From Artocarpus heterophyllus (taxonomy: Eukaryota; Streptophyta; Magnoliopsida; Rosales; Moraceae): a DNA stretch of 64,000 nucleotides. The notes below the pieces were generated by a model, which did no database searches, had not been told where the DNA came from, and saw nothing but the letters and a program-made list of their open reading frames with translations. Position 1 is the stretch's first letter. Each line of letters opens with the position of its first letter. Below, piece by piece: positions 31,124 through 42,560 of this stretch. The translations under genes were made by a program, and so were the position numbers. The stretch covers positions 20,964,324 through 21,028,323 of the forward strand of contig CM046350.1 of assembly GCA_025403435.1 (NCBI GenBank). Direction: 5' to 3'.

Positions 31124-31549
31124 TGTAACCGTTGCAAATTTTAACGGTTTCAATAAGGAATTGAAACCAATTTATTTTGTTGCAATTATTGGCTCATATT
31201 TATGCCCATTAAAATGCCTTGGTAACTGTTGTTTTTATGGGTGCTATTTATTTCCTTGATGGGAGGAAATGAGTGCAGTAGAGAGAAAACCTGAAAAGAA
31301 AAAAAAAATTTTACGTACAGTTTTTTGTGAAACAAAATTGGGTCCCAAGTTCTGAAAATTCTCTTAAGAATCTTACACCATCAATTGAGTTTTTGTGCAA
31401 ACTTGGAAGCATCCCAAGTGCAGGAAGTCACAGGACACCGTTGGACAGTAATAGCAGGAGGTAAATATGTTTTCATGCTTCCGTTTACCGTTTCAATTCT
31501 TGATATGCATATAGTTTATAGCATGCTTGAATTGGCTTTATGTTTTACA
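31124..31549 (+). repeat. 5' LTR of the copia element
   Basis: Starts TGTAACCGTTGC and ends TGTTTTACA. It matches 37344-37770 closely along its whole length. At 426 bp it is in the normal copia range. It is preceded by the target duplication GGGAG and followed by one T and the primer-binding site. Confidence 0.95.
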
Positions 31550-31551
31550 TT

Positions 31552-31564
31552 TGGCATCAGAGCC
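31552..31564 (+). other. Primer-binding site of the copia element
   Basis: TGGCATCAGAGCC, two bases after the 5' LTR. It is the usual copia word for initiator tRNA-Met with one change (GGCATC for GGTATC). Confidence 0.85.
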
Positions 31565-31849
31565 GTAAATTTGACCTCTGTCTTACATGAAAAACTGAAA
31601 AATATGCACTGTGTAGTTACGCACGGGTTAAAATTTTTTTGATTTTTGGGTTTTGTTTTTTAGCGTTTTTTAATTGAAACTAAGATTAGAAATCATTTAG
31701 ACATTAGATTTCTATGAATTCTGCAATTTGAAACGTCAAAATTGGTGTCCGGAGGGTGAAAAACGAGCCAGGTCTGAAACGGGTCAAAATTGGGTTGAAA
31801 CCGGGTCGTTCGGGTGAAGAAGACCCGGATTCAAGGTTGAAGACGATAA

Positions 31850-32051
31850 AAATGACATGTCATTTGGCTTGGGTCATCCAAAAACGACATGTCGTTTCAG
31901 GCGTTGAAGGGCTCGTTTCAATGATAAAAAACGACAAGTGGTTTTGGACATTTATGACCAAAACGACATGTCGTTTGGTATGTTGACAAGCTACCCTATC
32001 TGTAAACGACGTGTCGTTTACGCCGGGGGGGCTCTCCAAACGACGCCGTTT
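31850..32051. repeat. Array of AAACGACATGTCGTTT-type palindromes
   Basis: Six related palindromic boxes: 31850-31865 (AAATGACATGTCATTT), 31882-31897 and 31961-31976 (both AAACGACATGTCGTTT), 31929-31944 (imperfect), 32004-32019 (AAACGACGTGTCGTTT) and 32038-32051 (AAACGACGCCGTTT). In the first box both arms have changed so that the palindrome is kept. The array lies just after the primer-binding region of the copia element. Confidence 0.9.
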
Positions 32052-32723
32052 TTCAATATGCAGAAAATAAAAAAAAACCCAAAAATTAAAAAAAAATTGA
32101 TTTTTTCCAGATTTTATAAAGTGATATTTTTGGGGAAAATTTCTTAAAATTTTTCAGTTTTTATAATTTTTATGAAATTTTCATAATATATCCACAATTT
32201 TAATATATTTATGAAATTTTTCATATTATGGAATAATTTACGAAAAATTCATAATTTTGAATATTCAAAATTTTTGGAATTTGTTATGAATATTATACAG
32301 TAATTGTGTTGATATAATTTTATAAATTTATGTGCATATAGTGTTCATTATGTATAATTTGTAATTTAAAATTTAAAATTATGCATGCAATATTAAGTTA
32401 AATAATTTAGTACATTTAATTTTGTGCAATAATGTACTAAATTATATTTTTGAATGTATAATTTTAATATATACATAATGAAAAATTAGTACATAAATTA
32501 TGGTTCTTTGGTCATATTTATTTATTACTTAAGGTAAATACAATTTATTTTATGAGCAAAAATTTAAGAATAAATGTCTTGTGATATATGTATTTAATTT
32601 TTGAATAATTAAAGAGTAGCCACAGCATCTTTAATTATGCAAAAATTATGTAAGATGTTTAAATCACATATGGTAAAAAGACATTAAATTGTGATTAATC
32701 ATATGTAATATGATAAATTTTAT

Positions 32724-32881
32724 CCCACAGGAATTTTTATTATATTTAATATGATTAGTTAGGATGATGTATCAAATTATCTTTCTTAATTTACCCACAG
32801 GAATTAAGAAAATGGCATATAATTTGATAGTGTCATCATAAGGATATATGAATCTGTTTGAGTTAAAAATTTAGCCCACAG
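32724..32881 (+). repeat. Three CCCACAG(G)AATT-type boxes in the copia leader
   Basis: CCCACAG occurs at 32724-32730, 32794-32800 and 32875-32881, spaced 70 and 81 bases, each followed by G and an AATT-containing segment. They lie about 100-260 bases before the gag start. Function is unknown. Confidence 0.6.
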
Positions 32882-32979
32882 GCAATTTTTATGTCATTTG
32901 ATTCATATTCTAATGCATGATTTACATTGGTAAACATGTCATAAAGTATTGTAGCCTCAATTTAGTAACATAAGCATGT

Positions 32980-35900
32980 ATGTTTTATTATGTAGCTATG
33001 CAAACTGTGAGTTACTCTGATTTCCAATTTGACATTCCCGAACTTAAGGGAGACAACTATAAGGTGTGGAAGGAGAGAATTCTTCTTCATTTAGGTGTCA
33101 TGGACATTGACCTGGCTATCCGTAAGGATGAACCACCTGCCATTACGGAGACCAGTCAGCCAGATGACGTTGACCGTTATGAAAAGTGGGAGCGATCTAA
33201 TCGCCTCTGTGTAATGTTCATAAAGACAAAAATCTCGGCTGGCATACGTGGTTCATTGGAGCAATATGACAAAGTGCGAGCTTTGATGAAGGCAATTGAT
33301 GAGCAGTTTGCTACATCAGACAAAGCCTTGGCTAGCACTCTGATAATGAAATTTTCATCCATGAAGCTTACTGGAATTCATGGTGTACGTGAGCACATCA
33401 TGCAAAGGAGGGATATAGCGGCTCAGCTAAAAACACTTGAGGTTGAGATGTCTGAAACCTTCCTTGTGCACTACATCCTCAACACTCTTCCACATCAATA
33501 TAGACCTTTCAAGATATCCTACAACACACATAAGGATAAGTGGTCCATCAATGAATTGATGACCATGTGTGTCTAGGAAGAAGGAAGGCTTGCTATGGAA
33601 GCGGGAGAGAGTGTGCATCTGGCAACTCAAAGGAAGAACAAGGGCCAAGCCAAGAATAAGGGAAAAGACAAACTGTCCGCTCAAGCTGATATCAAGAAGG
33701 AATCCAGGTGCTTCTTTTGTAAAAAGAAGGGGCACATAAAGAAGGATTGTCCTCAATATCAGAGTTGGCTTGACAAAAAAGGTACTCAATTCTCACTTGT
33801 TTGTTATGAATCTAATATGGTTGACGTTGAACATAACACATAGTGGATTGATTCTGGTTCTTCAATCCATGTCACTAATTCCTTGCAGGGATTGCAAGGC
33901 CTAAGGAAGCCAGTGGGAAGTGAGCAGTGCATCTATACAGGCAACAAGATGCGCTCACATGTAGAGGCTGTCGGAACATGCAATTTAGTTTTATCTAGTG
34001 GTTTTATTTTAAAATTAGAAAAGACATTTTATATTCCTAGTTTTTCTAGGAATTTAATTTCAGTTTCAAGGCTTGTACCATTGGGATTTTCCTTTAATTT
34101 TTTAGACACTATATTTAGTTTGTTTTATAGATCTGAACTTATTGGAAATGGTATATTGTCAAATGGTCTTTTCAAAATTAATTTACAAGATAAAACTTCT
34201 TATACTTCTATGCATGTTCAAGACAATGCTGGCATTAAGAGATGTGTTATGAATGAAGATTCCTCTATGTTGTGGCACCGTAGATTGGGTCATATTTCTA
34301 TTGAGAGAATAAAGAGACTAGTGAATGATAGAGTACTTAGTACTCTAGATTTTGCTAACTTTGACACTTGTGTGGACTGCATAAAGGGAAAGCAGACCAA
34401 TATGTCAAAGAAAGGTGCCAAGAGGAGTTCAGACATATTAGAGATCATACATACAGATATTTGTAGTCCAGACATAGACGCGTATGGTCAAAAGTATTTC
34501 ATTACTTTTATTGATGATTACTCACAATATATGTATCTCTACTTGCTTCATAACAAAAATGAAGTTATAGATGCCTTTAAGGTGTTTCAGGCAGAAGTAG
34601 AGAAACAATGTGGTAAGCAAATAAAGATAGTGAGATCTGATAGAGGTGGTGAATACTATGGTAGATACACCGAAGATGGACAAGCGCCTGGTCTATTTGC
34701 GAAGTTTCTTCAAGAACATGGGATAGTTGCCCAATATACTATGCCCGGTTCTCCAGATCAAAATGGTGTGGCAGAAAGAAGAAACCGAACATTGTTGGAT
34801 ATGGTGCAGAGCATGCTTAGCAGCTCCAAGCTTCCTAGGTCTTTGTGGACTGAAGCTCTTAAGACGGCTGTGTATATATTAAATCGAGTTCCAACCAAGG
34901 CTGTCTCAAAGACGCCATTCGAGTTATGGAAAGGTTGGAAACCGAGTTTGCGACATATACGCGTTTGGGGATGCCCGTCTGAAGTGAGAGTCTATAATCC
35001 ACAAGAAAAGAAACTAGACCCAAGGACCATAAGTCGGTATTTCGTTGGATATGCTGAACGGTCTAAGGGATACAGATTTTATTGTCCATCACATACCACT
35101 AGGTTTGTGGAATCAAGAAATGCAAAATTTCTTGAGAATGACTTGATCAGTGGGAGCGATCGATCTTGGAACACCGTTCCAGAGAAAGATCATACAGATG
35201 CTCAAGCTTCCACTTCATATGATAGAGTGATTGTTATACGTGACACGCCTACAGTTCAAACGCGTGTTGAACAATAGCCAGTCATTCAAGTTCCACAAAT
35301 TGTTGATCAAGAAGTAGTAGATCCAGTTGAACAGCCAGTTGATCAACATGCTCCTGAAGAGAATGTTGAACCAGCATTAAGGAGATCTATTAGAGTAAGG
35401 CGATCAGCTATTCCTAGTGACTATATTGTGTATCTACAAGAGTCTGACTACAACATTGGAGCCGAAAATGATCTAGAAACGTTTTCACAAGCCATGAGTT
35501 GTAAGGAATCTAACTTGTGGTATGATGCCATGAAAGATGAGATGAACTCTATGTCATCTAATGGAGTCTGGGATCTTGTCAAGTTGCCTAATGGTGTAAA
35601 AGCCATTGGATGCAAATGGGTCTTCAAGACAAAGAAAGACTCATTAGGCAACATTGAGAGACATAAGGCAAGACTCGTTGCTAAAGGATTCACTCAAAGG
35701 GAAGGTATAGATTACACTGAGACTTTTTCTCCTGTATCTAAAAAGGACTCCCTTCGTGTGATCATGGCATTAGTGGCTCATTTTGATTTTGAGTTACATC
35801 AGATGGATGTGAAAACGACATTCCTCAGTGGTGATCTAGAGGAAGAGGTTTATATGAAACAACCTGAAGGATTCTCCTCTAGTGATGGTGACCAATTGGT

Positions 35901-37037
35901 GTGCAAACTCAAGAAATCCATATATGGTTAGAAACAAGCTTCCCGTCAATGGTATTTGAAATTCCATGATGTCATCACTTCATTTGGTTTTGAAGAGAAC
36001 ATCATGGATCAATGTATATACCAGAAGGTCAGTGGGAGCAAGATTTGTTTCCTTGTTTTGTATGTGGATGATATCCTTCTTGCAACCAATGACAAGGGGT
36101 TTCTATATGAGGTGAAACAATTCCTTTCTAAGAACTTTGATATGAAGGATATGGGTGAGGCATCTTATGTCATTGGCATAAAGATCCACAGGGATAGATC
36201 TCGATGTATTTTAGGACTATCGCAGGAAACCTATATCAATAAAGTCTTAGACAGATTTCGGATGAAAGATTGTTCACCAAGTGTAGCACCCATTGTGAAG
36301 GGTGATAAGTTCAGTTTGAACCAATGTCCAAAGAATGATTTCGAGAAAGTTCAAATGAGCAACCTTATGCTTCAGCTGTCGGAAGCCTTATGTATGCTCA
36401 GGTCTGCACAAGACCTGACATTGCATTTGCTGTGGGAATGTTGGGAAGATATCAGAGTAACCCAGGCATTGACCACTGGAGGGCTGCAAAGAAAGTGATG
36501 AGGTACCTTCAAGGTACAAAGGATTACATGCTTATGTATAGACGAACTGACATTCTAGAGGTGATTGGCTACTCCGATTCAGACTTTGTTGGCTGTGTTG
36601 ATTCTTGAAAATCAACTTTAGGTTATATTTTCATGCTAGCCGGAGCAGCTGTATCTTGGAGGAGTGGAAAGCAAACATTGGTTGCTACTTCCACAATGGA
36701 GGCAGAGTTCGTTTCTTGTTTTGAGGCTACTTCATATGGTATATGGTTGAAGAGTTTCATGTCAGGCCTTAGAATTGTAGATTCTGTGTCTAGGCCATTA
36801 AGGATATATTGTGACAATTCAGCTGCTGTCTTTATGGGTAAGAATAATAAGAGCGGCAGTCGAAGTAAACATATCGACATTAAGTACTTAGCCATAAGGG
36901 AACGCATTAAGGAAAATAAAGTGGTCATTGAGCATATAAGCACTGAATTGATGATCGCAGATCCTTTGACAAAAGGAATGCCACCGAAGTCATTTAAAGA
37001 TCATGTTGTACAGATGGGACTTGGTTCCATAATGTAA
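32980..37037 (+). pseudogene. Copia gag-pol polyprotein, broken
   Basis: The frame begins at ATG 32980 (or 32998). Gag covers about 32998-33570 and a CCHC zinc knuckle (CFFCKKKGHIKKDC) 33711-33752. The protease site WIDSGSS is at 33844-33864 and the GAG-pre-integrase segment (HRRLGHIS) near 34278. The integrase core has HTDIC, SDRGGE and NGVAERR (34450-34790). Reverse transcriptase has YVDD near 36061, and RNase H has YSDSDF, STMEAEF and KHIDIKY (36570-36890). In-frame stops fall at 33574-33576, 33841-33843, 35275-35277, 35929-35931 and 36606-36608, and a small frameshift lies near 36363. Otherwise all domains are present and well conserved. Known copia products copy the RNA to DNA and integrate it; this copy could only move with proteins made elsewhere. 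Confidence 0.93.
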
Positions 37038-37330
37038 ATTTGTTTATACATACAATTTACAGTCTTAATGAAACTCTTATTCAGTTGTGATGTTTTCTCA
37101 TATTTGTTTTGCGTATTAAGTTATTGGAGAAAATTCACATTTAGTAGGACCAAGAATAAACATTGGGTTTATTCATAAAGTTAAGTTACCATATAAGGAA
37201 TAAAGTCTGAGAAATGATACATTGTAATACATGGAAGATAATACTCACAATTTAGAGAAATTATCGCCATGATTCATGTATTTGTTTCCTAAAAGTTTGG
37301 GTTTAATGAATATAAAGATAAATATGGAGA

Positions 37331-37343
37331 CCAAGTGGGAGAA
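37331..37343 (+). other. Polypurine tract of the copia element
   Basis: CCAAGTGGGAGAA ends directly at the 3' LTR. Such tracts prime plus-strand DNA synthesis. The position confirms the 3' LTR start at 37344. Confidence 0.8.
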
Positions 37344-37770
37344 TATAACCGTTGCAAATTTTAACGGTTTCAATAAGGAATTGAAACCAATTTATTTTGT
37401 TGCAATTATTGGCTCATATTTATGCCCATTAAAATGCCTTGGTAACTGTTGTTTTTATGGGTGCTATTTATTTCCTTGATGGGAGGAAATGAGTACAGTA
37501 GAGAGAAAACCTGAAAACAAAAAAAAAATTTCACGTACAGTTTTTTGTGAAACAAAATTGGGTCCCCAAGTTCCGAAAATTCTCTTAAGAATCTTACATC
37601 ATCAATTGAGTTTTTGTGAGAACTTGGAAGCATCCCAAGTGCAGGAAGTCACAGGACACCGTTGGACAGCAATGACAGGAGGTAAATATGTTTTCACACT
37701 TCCGTTTACCATTTCAATTCTTGATATGCATATAGTTTATAGCATACTTGAATTGGTTTTATGTTTTACA
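37344..37770 (+). repeat. 3' LTR of the copia element
   Basis: 427 bp, starting TATAACCG (first dinucleotide mutated from TG) and ending TGTTTTACA. Followed by the target duplication GGGAG. Differences from the 5' LTR are scattered, mostly transitions. Confidence 0.95.
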
Positions 37771-38145
37771 GGGAGATCTCTCTATGTTGCAATGGAAGAT
37801 CGCACCAAGCCACAACATGAGATTGCCCTGCTTGGCTGTCATCATATGCCCCGCGAGTCACTATCCACCGATCATCGTGAAGGCACCTTCCATCATTGTT
37901 GAAGCTTCAGCTACGTCAGTGCTTAAAGAAAGGGTGCAGGGGAAGAAAGAAAAGGAGAGAGCAAAGGAAAAAAGGAAAAAAAAATCTAAACCTAATTATT
38001 AAGGATATTTGTGGGGTTTTTAATTGGTTTAAAACACTAATTTGTTTAGATATGCTATAAACTTCACTTTTAAAAAACTTCTGCTATAATTTACAATCGA
38101 ATTCTTAAGCATGACATTTACTACAATTCCTTATATTCCTATTGG

Positions 38146-39420
38146 GAGGAAAGAAATAACACTTTTAGGAAAATCAATAAAAATTAATGGTATAATATCT
38201 AAAGGAAGAAAAAAATTAGCATAATATTAATAAATTAAATTTACTTCACTCTTACATTACCTAAAATAGCCCTAAGTTAAAAACACTTGTCTTAAGATGA
38301 AAAAACCAAAAACTAAAACCTTCCTAACCCTACCTTTCTCTTCTCCTTCCCCCTCTCTTTCGGATCATGATGGCATGACATTTCATGGTAAGACCAGCCA
38401 CTAAGACTTCGGTATGAGCTGGAGACAATGACTATGACAGTCCCTCTTCTCTCTCCTTGCTAAATCATCAGTTCGTGAAGATTGTCAGTGTGGTGAGGGT
38501 CCCACGACCTCAGAGATCACCGTGACCATGTTCCAAGGATGAATCTTGAAGGTTAGCTTGCGAGGCCAAAAGCCGCTCTAGTTGTCGATGTCGATGTCCA
38601 TCATCATCGAGTCTTATTAAACGGTTGATGTGGTTTTATAGATCACCAAAAACTGAGCTCAGTGGAATAGGCTGTGTCAACAATGTATGGTGGTAAGCAA
38701 TGGTCGGCGAAGCATGGTACTGGTGGGAGAGATGTAATTTTAAATTTTATAAGAGGAAAAAAAATAAATTTCAAGGATAAAATTGAAAAATAATAACTCA
38801 ATATTAACAATTTTTAATATATGTTGTTTATTTCTTTAGTTTCTAAATATGTTATTTACTTCAATTAACATTAGAAAAGATGCTTTTTAATACAATCTCT
38901 TATTCTATTCATACTTTTGTCTTAAAAAAAATAGCAGATGGCATATTTTGAAATCTTGATAAAAGTAAACAGAGTTGCGACCATTGTTTCCCACTTTTGT
39001 TTCTGTTCTGCACCTTAAACCATTGTCCCTGCCTATCAATCCTACTGCCACCAATCTTAAAAACCATGGTGTCCCGTCGCTTCTTACCATCGAAATAGTC
39101 TCGCAACTAAGATCTTCATCATGATGCAACAGTAATGATGACAATGACAATAAACTCACAAAGGAGCAAATTTACGAGGGAGCTCCTATCATGGCTTCAA
39201 TAGCAAGGCAATGGTTCTTGCCGGTGAAGACGTTTGTGAGGATTTCTTAGGAGCGACAAGTTCAAAGGAGGGAGGGAGAGAGAGAGAGAGAGACACCTGA
39301 GCATTTTTAGTACATTAAAAATGCAATAACTTAAGGATTATGTTAAGTAAAATATGTGTCACAAGGATTATTGCTTAATCCAATTTTTATGATAAAGTCC
39401 ATAAAAGCAAAAACAAGATT
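38146..39420. mobile_element. Possible second Mutator-like element
   Basis: The start (GGAGGAAAGAAATAACACTTTTAG, about 38146-38170) resembles the left end at 30722, followed by similar AATTAATGGTATAAT words. The middle (38330-38740) is GC-richer and not coding. The right limit is a guess, set near 39420 where AT-rich sequence with TAATCC words appears. An (AG)n run lies at 39277-39293. Confidence 0.2.
39277..39293 (+). repeat. (GA)n microsatellite
   Basis: GAGAGAGAGAGAGAGAG run inside repeat-like sequence, with irregular GGAGGGAG units just before it. Confidence 0.8.
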
Positions 39421-39851
39421 TTTAAAGTTAAAAATCATGCCAAAATCTTATATGAGAAAGGAATGATATGAAAATAAGCTGGAAAGCTTAATTGTTCTAG
39501 GATGTGTTGCAACAAATGCTAAGACAAGAATACAGTTTAAGAAAAATACTATGTAATAATATGAAAAATTATATAGTATTAGAATAATATAGTGTAAGGA
39601 AGTACACTGATAAAGTTATATAGTATAAAAATTACACTGCAAAAGTAATACAGTATAAGAATCAGACTGTTTAAGGTTAAGCAGTATAGAACTTGGACTA
39701 TTTAAAGTTAAAGCAGTATAGGAATAATACTATTTAGAGGACATGAATGAGTAAGGAATGCTGTATAAACTCGTAATAGTTATAGAGAATATATCGACAG
39801 TATAAGAAAAATACTATCAGTAAAATTTGGATTGTGTAAAAATTAATGTGA
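39421..39851. other. AT-rich sequence with repeated AGTATAAGAA words
   Basis: No gene was seen. Variants of 'AGTATAAGAATNA' and 'TACTATxTAxAG' recur between about 39530 and 39830 at irregular spacing, as in a very degenerate tandem array. Confidence 0.4.
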
Positions 39852-40614
39852 GACCCACCTAGACGCCACCTTTAAGGTGAAAAAATTGCCATCATACCCC
39901 TTGTTGTGGTCCAATCCCACCATGCCAAATTACCCCAACTTTTTTATCACAAATGATGTTAAGTGATGACTAATGATGATGAGTCATCAAATTTAATAAA
40001 AATAAAGGTTTACTTATCATTTGTTTTCATGCAACAAGAACCAAAAAGAAAAAAAGGGGGACATTCTAAGGGTGGCAAATGTGCCACATCTCCCTTGGTA
40101 GAATTGACAAGTGTAGTTTGAAAATTTTTCCTTTTCAAACAAGTCCCTTTAGTGATGTCTATATATAGCCAAGGACTTGTTGGAAATAAAAAGTTTGGTT
40201 TCATAAAATTTTTTTCCCATATCTTCCTCATGAAAACTGCCCACCCTATGCCATTTTCTCAAAAGTTTGACGAATTCTAAGCCTTCAAATCATGCATTGA
40301 GGCAAGTTAAGTGTTGAAGATTAAGAAAAAGCAATTGTGGAGGTAAAAATCCAAACTTTACTATGGGTTTTTAGTGTTTTTCATTGGGGTTTTGGATATA
40401 TTTTTAATAGATTATGGTATGGACCTTGTCAAGGAGGGTTTGTAAGGCTCAAGGCATCAAGAAAAGGATCAAAAAGCTTGGAAGAGTTTGGGTAAAATTC
40501 TTAACTTAAGTCTTGAAAGTTTATGTTTTACTATACATACTAGGTGTTTGATGTATGTTATGAGCTATGGCATATAAGATGGACATTATTGCATGATTGG
40601 TTTATGCTTTTTAT

Positions 40615-40635
40615 TGATGATGATGATGATGATGA
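40615..40635 (+). repeat. (TGA)n microsatellite
   Basis: About seven TGA units within the LTR-like remnant. Confidence 0.85.
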
Positions 40636-41695
40636 AAAGAAAGAAAGTAGGGGTCAGAAAGTTGTTAAACTTTATATTTTATACAAAGTTTAACTAGTTT
40701 TCGAAAGAATAGGGTTTTGAGGGCATAAAGGCTAATTTATTTTCCAAACATGGTATAGGATCTGCCAAAACAGTGAGAGTAACAACTTCTATGAATGAAG
40801 CTTTGTAAAATTCCAAAAGGACTAAATTGCACAGTTGTATACAAACTTGACAGATTTAAAAATCAGCCAAAAAGTCTACCTTAATGTTAGAATTTAAGAA
40901 AAGTTAGGCCATAAAAGTTGTAGAACTCCTTGAAGCTATTAAGGCAAGGTGTGTAGTTTGTCAAAATTCTACTCAGTTGAGGAGTTAAGAATTTTATGAG
41001 ATTTTAAGCAGAAAATTTCATGAAATGAAAATGTTACGAAATGTTTTGAATTTGACCATGGACCTTTTGAAAGTTTTATTCCCTATGAAAAACTAGATGT
41101 TTTGAGACAAAATGATTGTCTTTGGTTCTAGGGCAAAAATGTAAAGATTTTTGTGTTTCGAGACAAAACCGTAAAATCGTATGAAAATTGGGTTTTCACT
41201 AGAGAACATTAGGTTCTCGCACTACTATAGGCAGTGACTAATTATAAATGCTAAGTTTTAAAGGATTTAAATTTTAGTCAAGGAAAGAAAGGAAACGAAC
41301 GTAAAGGGCAAAAACATAAAGATTTTCAAGTTTCAGGTCAAAACTGTAAAGTTTTGACAAAACAGATTTAATTTAAGGGCAAAATGGTCATTTTGTGAAA
41401 AAGGCCAAAACGGACCCAAAACGCCCGATGTTAGAAGACACCCTTTAGCAAGAATTTTGCCATAACATGTAAGAAATGAGAGGAAAAGTTAAGCAAAAAG
41501 TTTAATAAGTTACGAAATTGACAAAAAACCTGTTAAAGGTAAAGTCGTCATTTTAATAAAACGGCTAAAATGCAGCCGAACACTCCAGATTAGCAAAACG
41601 TTCTTGGATAGAAAATGTTCCGTAATACATTAAGTAATGAAATCGTCACATGAGATGGAAAATTTAATAAGGGATGTTCAAGATAAGTAAAAGAA

Positions 41696-41945
41696 AGGTA
41701 ACTTGATGGGTTACAAAGTTAAATAAAGAAAAAGATAATCCGATGGGTTACAGAGTTAACTAAAAAGAATAATAACCCAGTGGATTATAGAGCTAAGTAA
41801 AGGGAAAGGTAACCTCGTTGGGTTATAAAGCTAAGTAGAAGAAAAGTAAACCGATGGTTTATAAGGTTAAGTAAAAGAAAGGTAAACCAATGGGATACAA
41901 AGTAATAGAAAGTAAACTGATGGTATACAAGTTATATAAAAGGAA
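41696..41945 (+). repeat. Degenerate ~37-bp tandem array
   Basis: About seven imperfect units built around AAGTAAAAGAAAGGTAA followed by CxGATGGGTTACAAAGTT, with one or two shorter units at the end. Unit starts lie near 41696, 41732, 41768, 41805 and 41842. It sits in the gypsy-type LTR-like remnant. The frames are not open across it. Confidence 0.75.
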
Positions 41946-42124
41946 TGAAGATTTAATGATTAATTTTTGTTATTAATCGAGTAGATTGGTAATATGTAAA
42001 GTTAGCTAATAAGTCGGGTGTCATTTGATCAAGACATAGAAGCCAACTAATAAAAGGAAAGGAATGAGACAAGAATGCTAGAGCGTTATCCAGGTATGTT
42101 CAGACCTTACCTACAGCATGAAGT

Positions 42125-42450
42125 AAATCATTTTCAAATGCTTATATATATATATATCTTTGCAAATGTGTTTGCAATTATTATGAAAGTTGTTTTAAAG
42201 GTACATTTGCATTTGTTATGCAAAAGATTTTAAAGTTTAAATCAAGATCTGCAATGTACTTGCAACTATTATGTTTAAAGCGTGATTGCATTTAATATCC
42301 ATAAAGTTTAAAACAACAAGTAATGATTTGCAATGTATTTGCAATTATTATTCTCAAAGTATGTTTGCCTATAAAATGCACAATGTTTTAAAGGCTACAC
42401 CATATAATTTGCAAATATGTTTGCATATGATGTGTTAGCATTTGATATAC
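42125..42450 (+). repeat. Degenerate repeat of TTTGCAATGTATTTGCAATTATTA words
   Basis: 'GCAATGTATTTGCAATTATTA' and close variants recur near 42155, 42250, 42325 and 42405, with 70-95-bp spacing. Similar purine-rich words separate them. Probably part of the same LTR-like remnant. Confidence 0.5.
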
Positions 42451-42560
42451 TTACTAAAGTTACTAAGAAGACAAAGTAAAGATGACAAGTAGTGTCGTAT
42501 TAGCCTCCTGACTTAAAAGGAGCGCATGTTAAGTTATGTTACAGCCTTGGTGTTTGATGG

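Larger units (their letters stand above)
31565..32979 (+). other. Copia untranslated leader
   Basis: About 1.4 kb between the primer-binding site and gag. The first part (31740-32060) is GC-richer and holds an array of 16-bp palindromes. The rest is very AT-rich and holds three CCCACAG boxes (32724, 32794, 32875). Short open frames at 31756-31986 and 31938-32147 run through the palindromes and are not genes. Confidence 0.7.
31124..37770 (+). mobile_element. Copia LTR retrotransposon, structurally complete
   Basis: LTRs at 31124-31549 and 37344-37770 flank a 5.8-kb interior. The 5-bp target duplication GGGAG is perfect (31119-31123 and 37771-37775). Primer-binding site, leader, polyprotein frame in copia order (gag, protease, integrase, reverse transcriptase, RNase H) and a purine tract (37331-37343) are all present. 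The LTRs differ by about 15 substitutions and one 1-bp gap by hand count, around 3.5 percent, so the insertion is fairly young. The polyprotein has five in-frame stops and one frameshift, so the copy cannot encode its own proteins. Confidence 0.95.
30716..38140. mobile_element. Possible Mutator-like element interrupted by a copia insertion
   Basis: The left end (30722-30835: GGAGGGAAATAGCAC, AATTAATAGCATA, AAAATACCC) resembles the reverse complement of the right end (about 38005-38120: TATGCTATAAAC, TCTGCTATAATTT) as long degenerate inverted repeats. Excluding the 6.65-kb copia copy, the host element would be about 0.8 kb. It carries short open stretches on each side of the insertion (30954-31123, and 37771-38002 with a K/E-rich end). 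A similar left end recurs at 38146, suggesting a second copy. Boundaries and target duplication are not established. Confidence 0.25.
39852..42560 (+). mobile_element. Gypsy-type LTR-like remnant
   Basis: Starts near TGTGAGACCCACCTAGACG (39852), has a TATA-like TCTATATATAG (40158-40168) and a leader-like stretch, then tandem arrays at 41696-41945 and 42125-42450. The layout resembles a long chromovirus LTR. No partner LTR, primer-binding site, coding region or target duplication was found, so class and limits are uncertain. Confidence 0.3.

Noticed and set aside
31756..32147. Two overlapping open frames
   Set aside because: They run through the palindrome array of the copia leader and are not conserved coding sequence.
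41696..41945. Regular repeats considered as a CRISPR-like array
   Set aside because: Units are adjacent and diverged with no unique spacers, and the DNA is plant nuclear.
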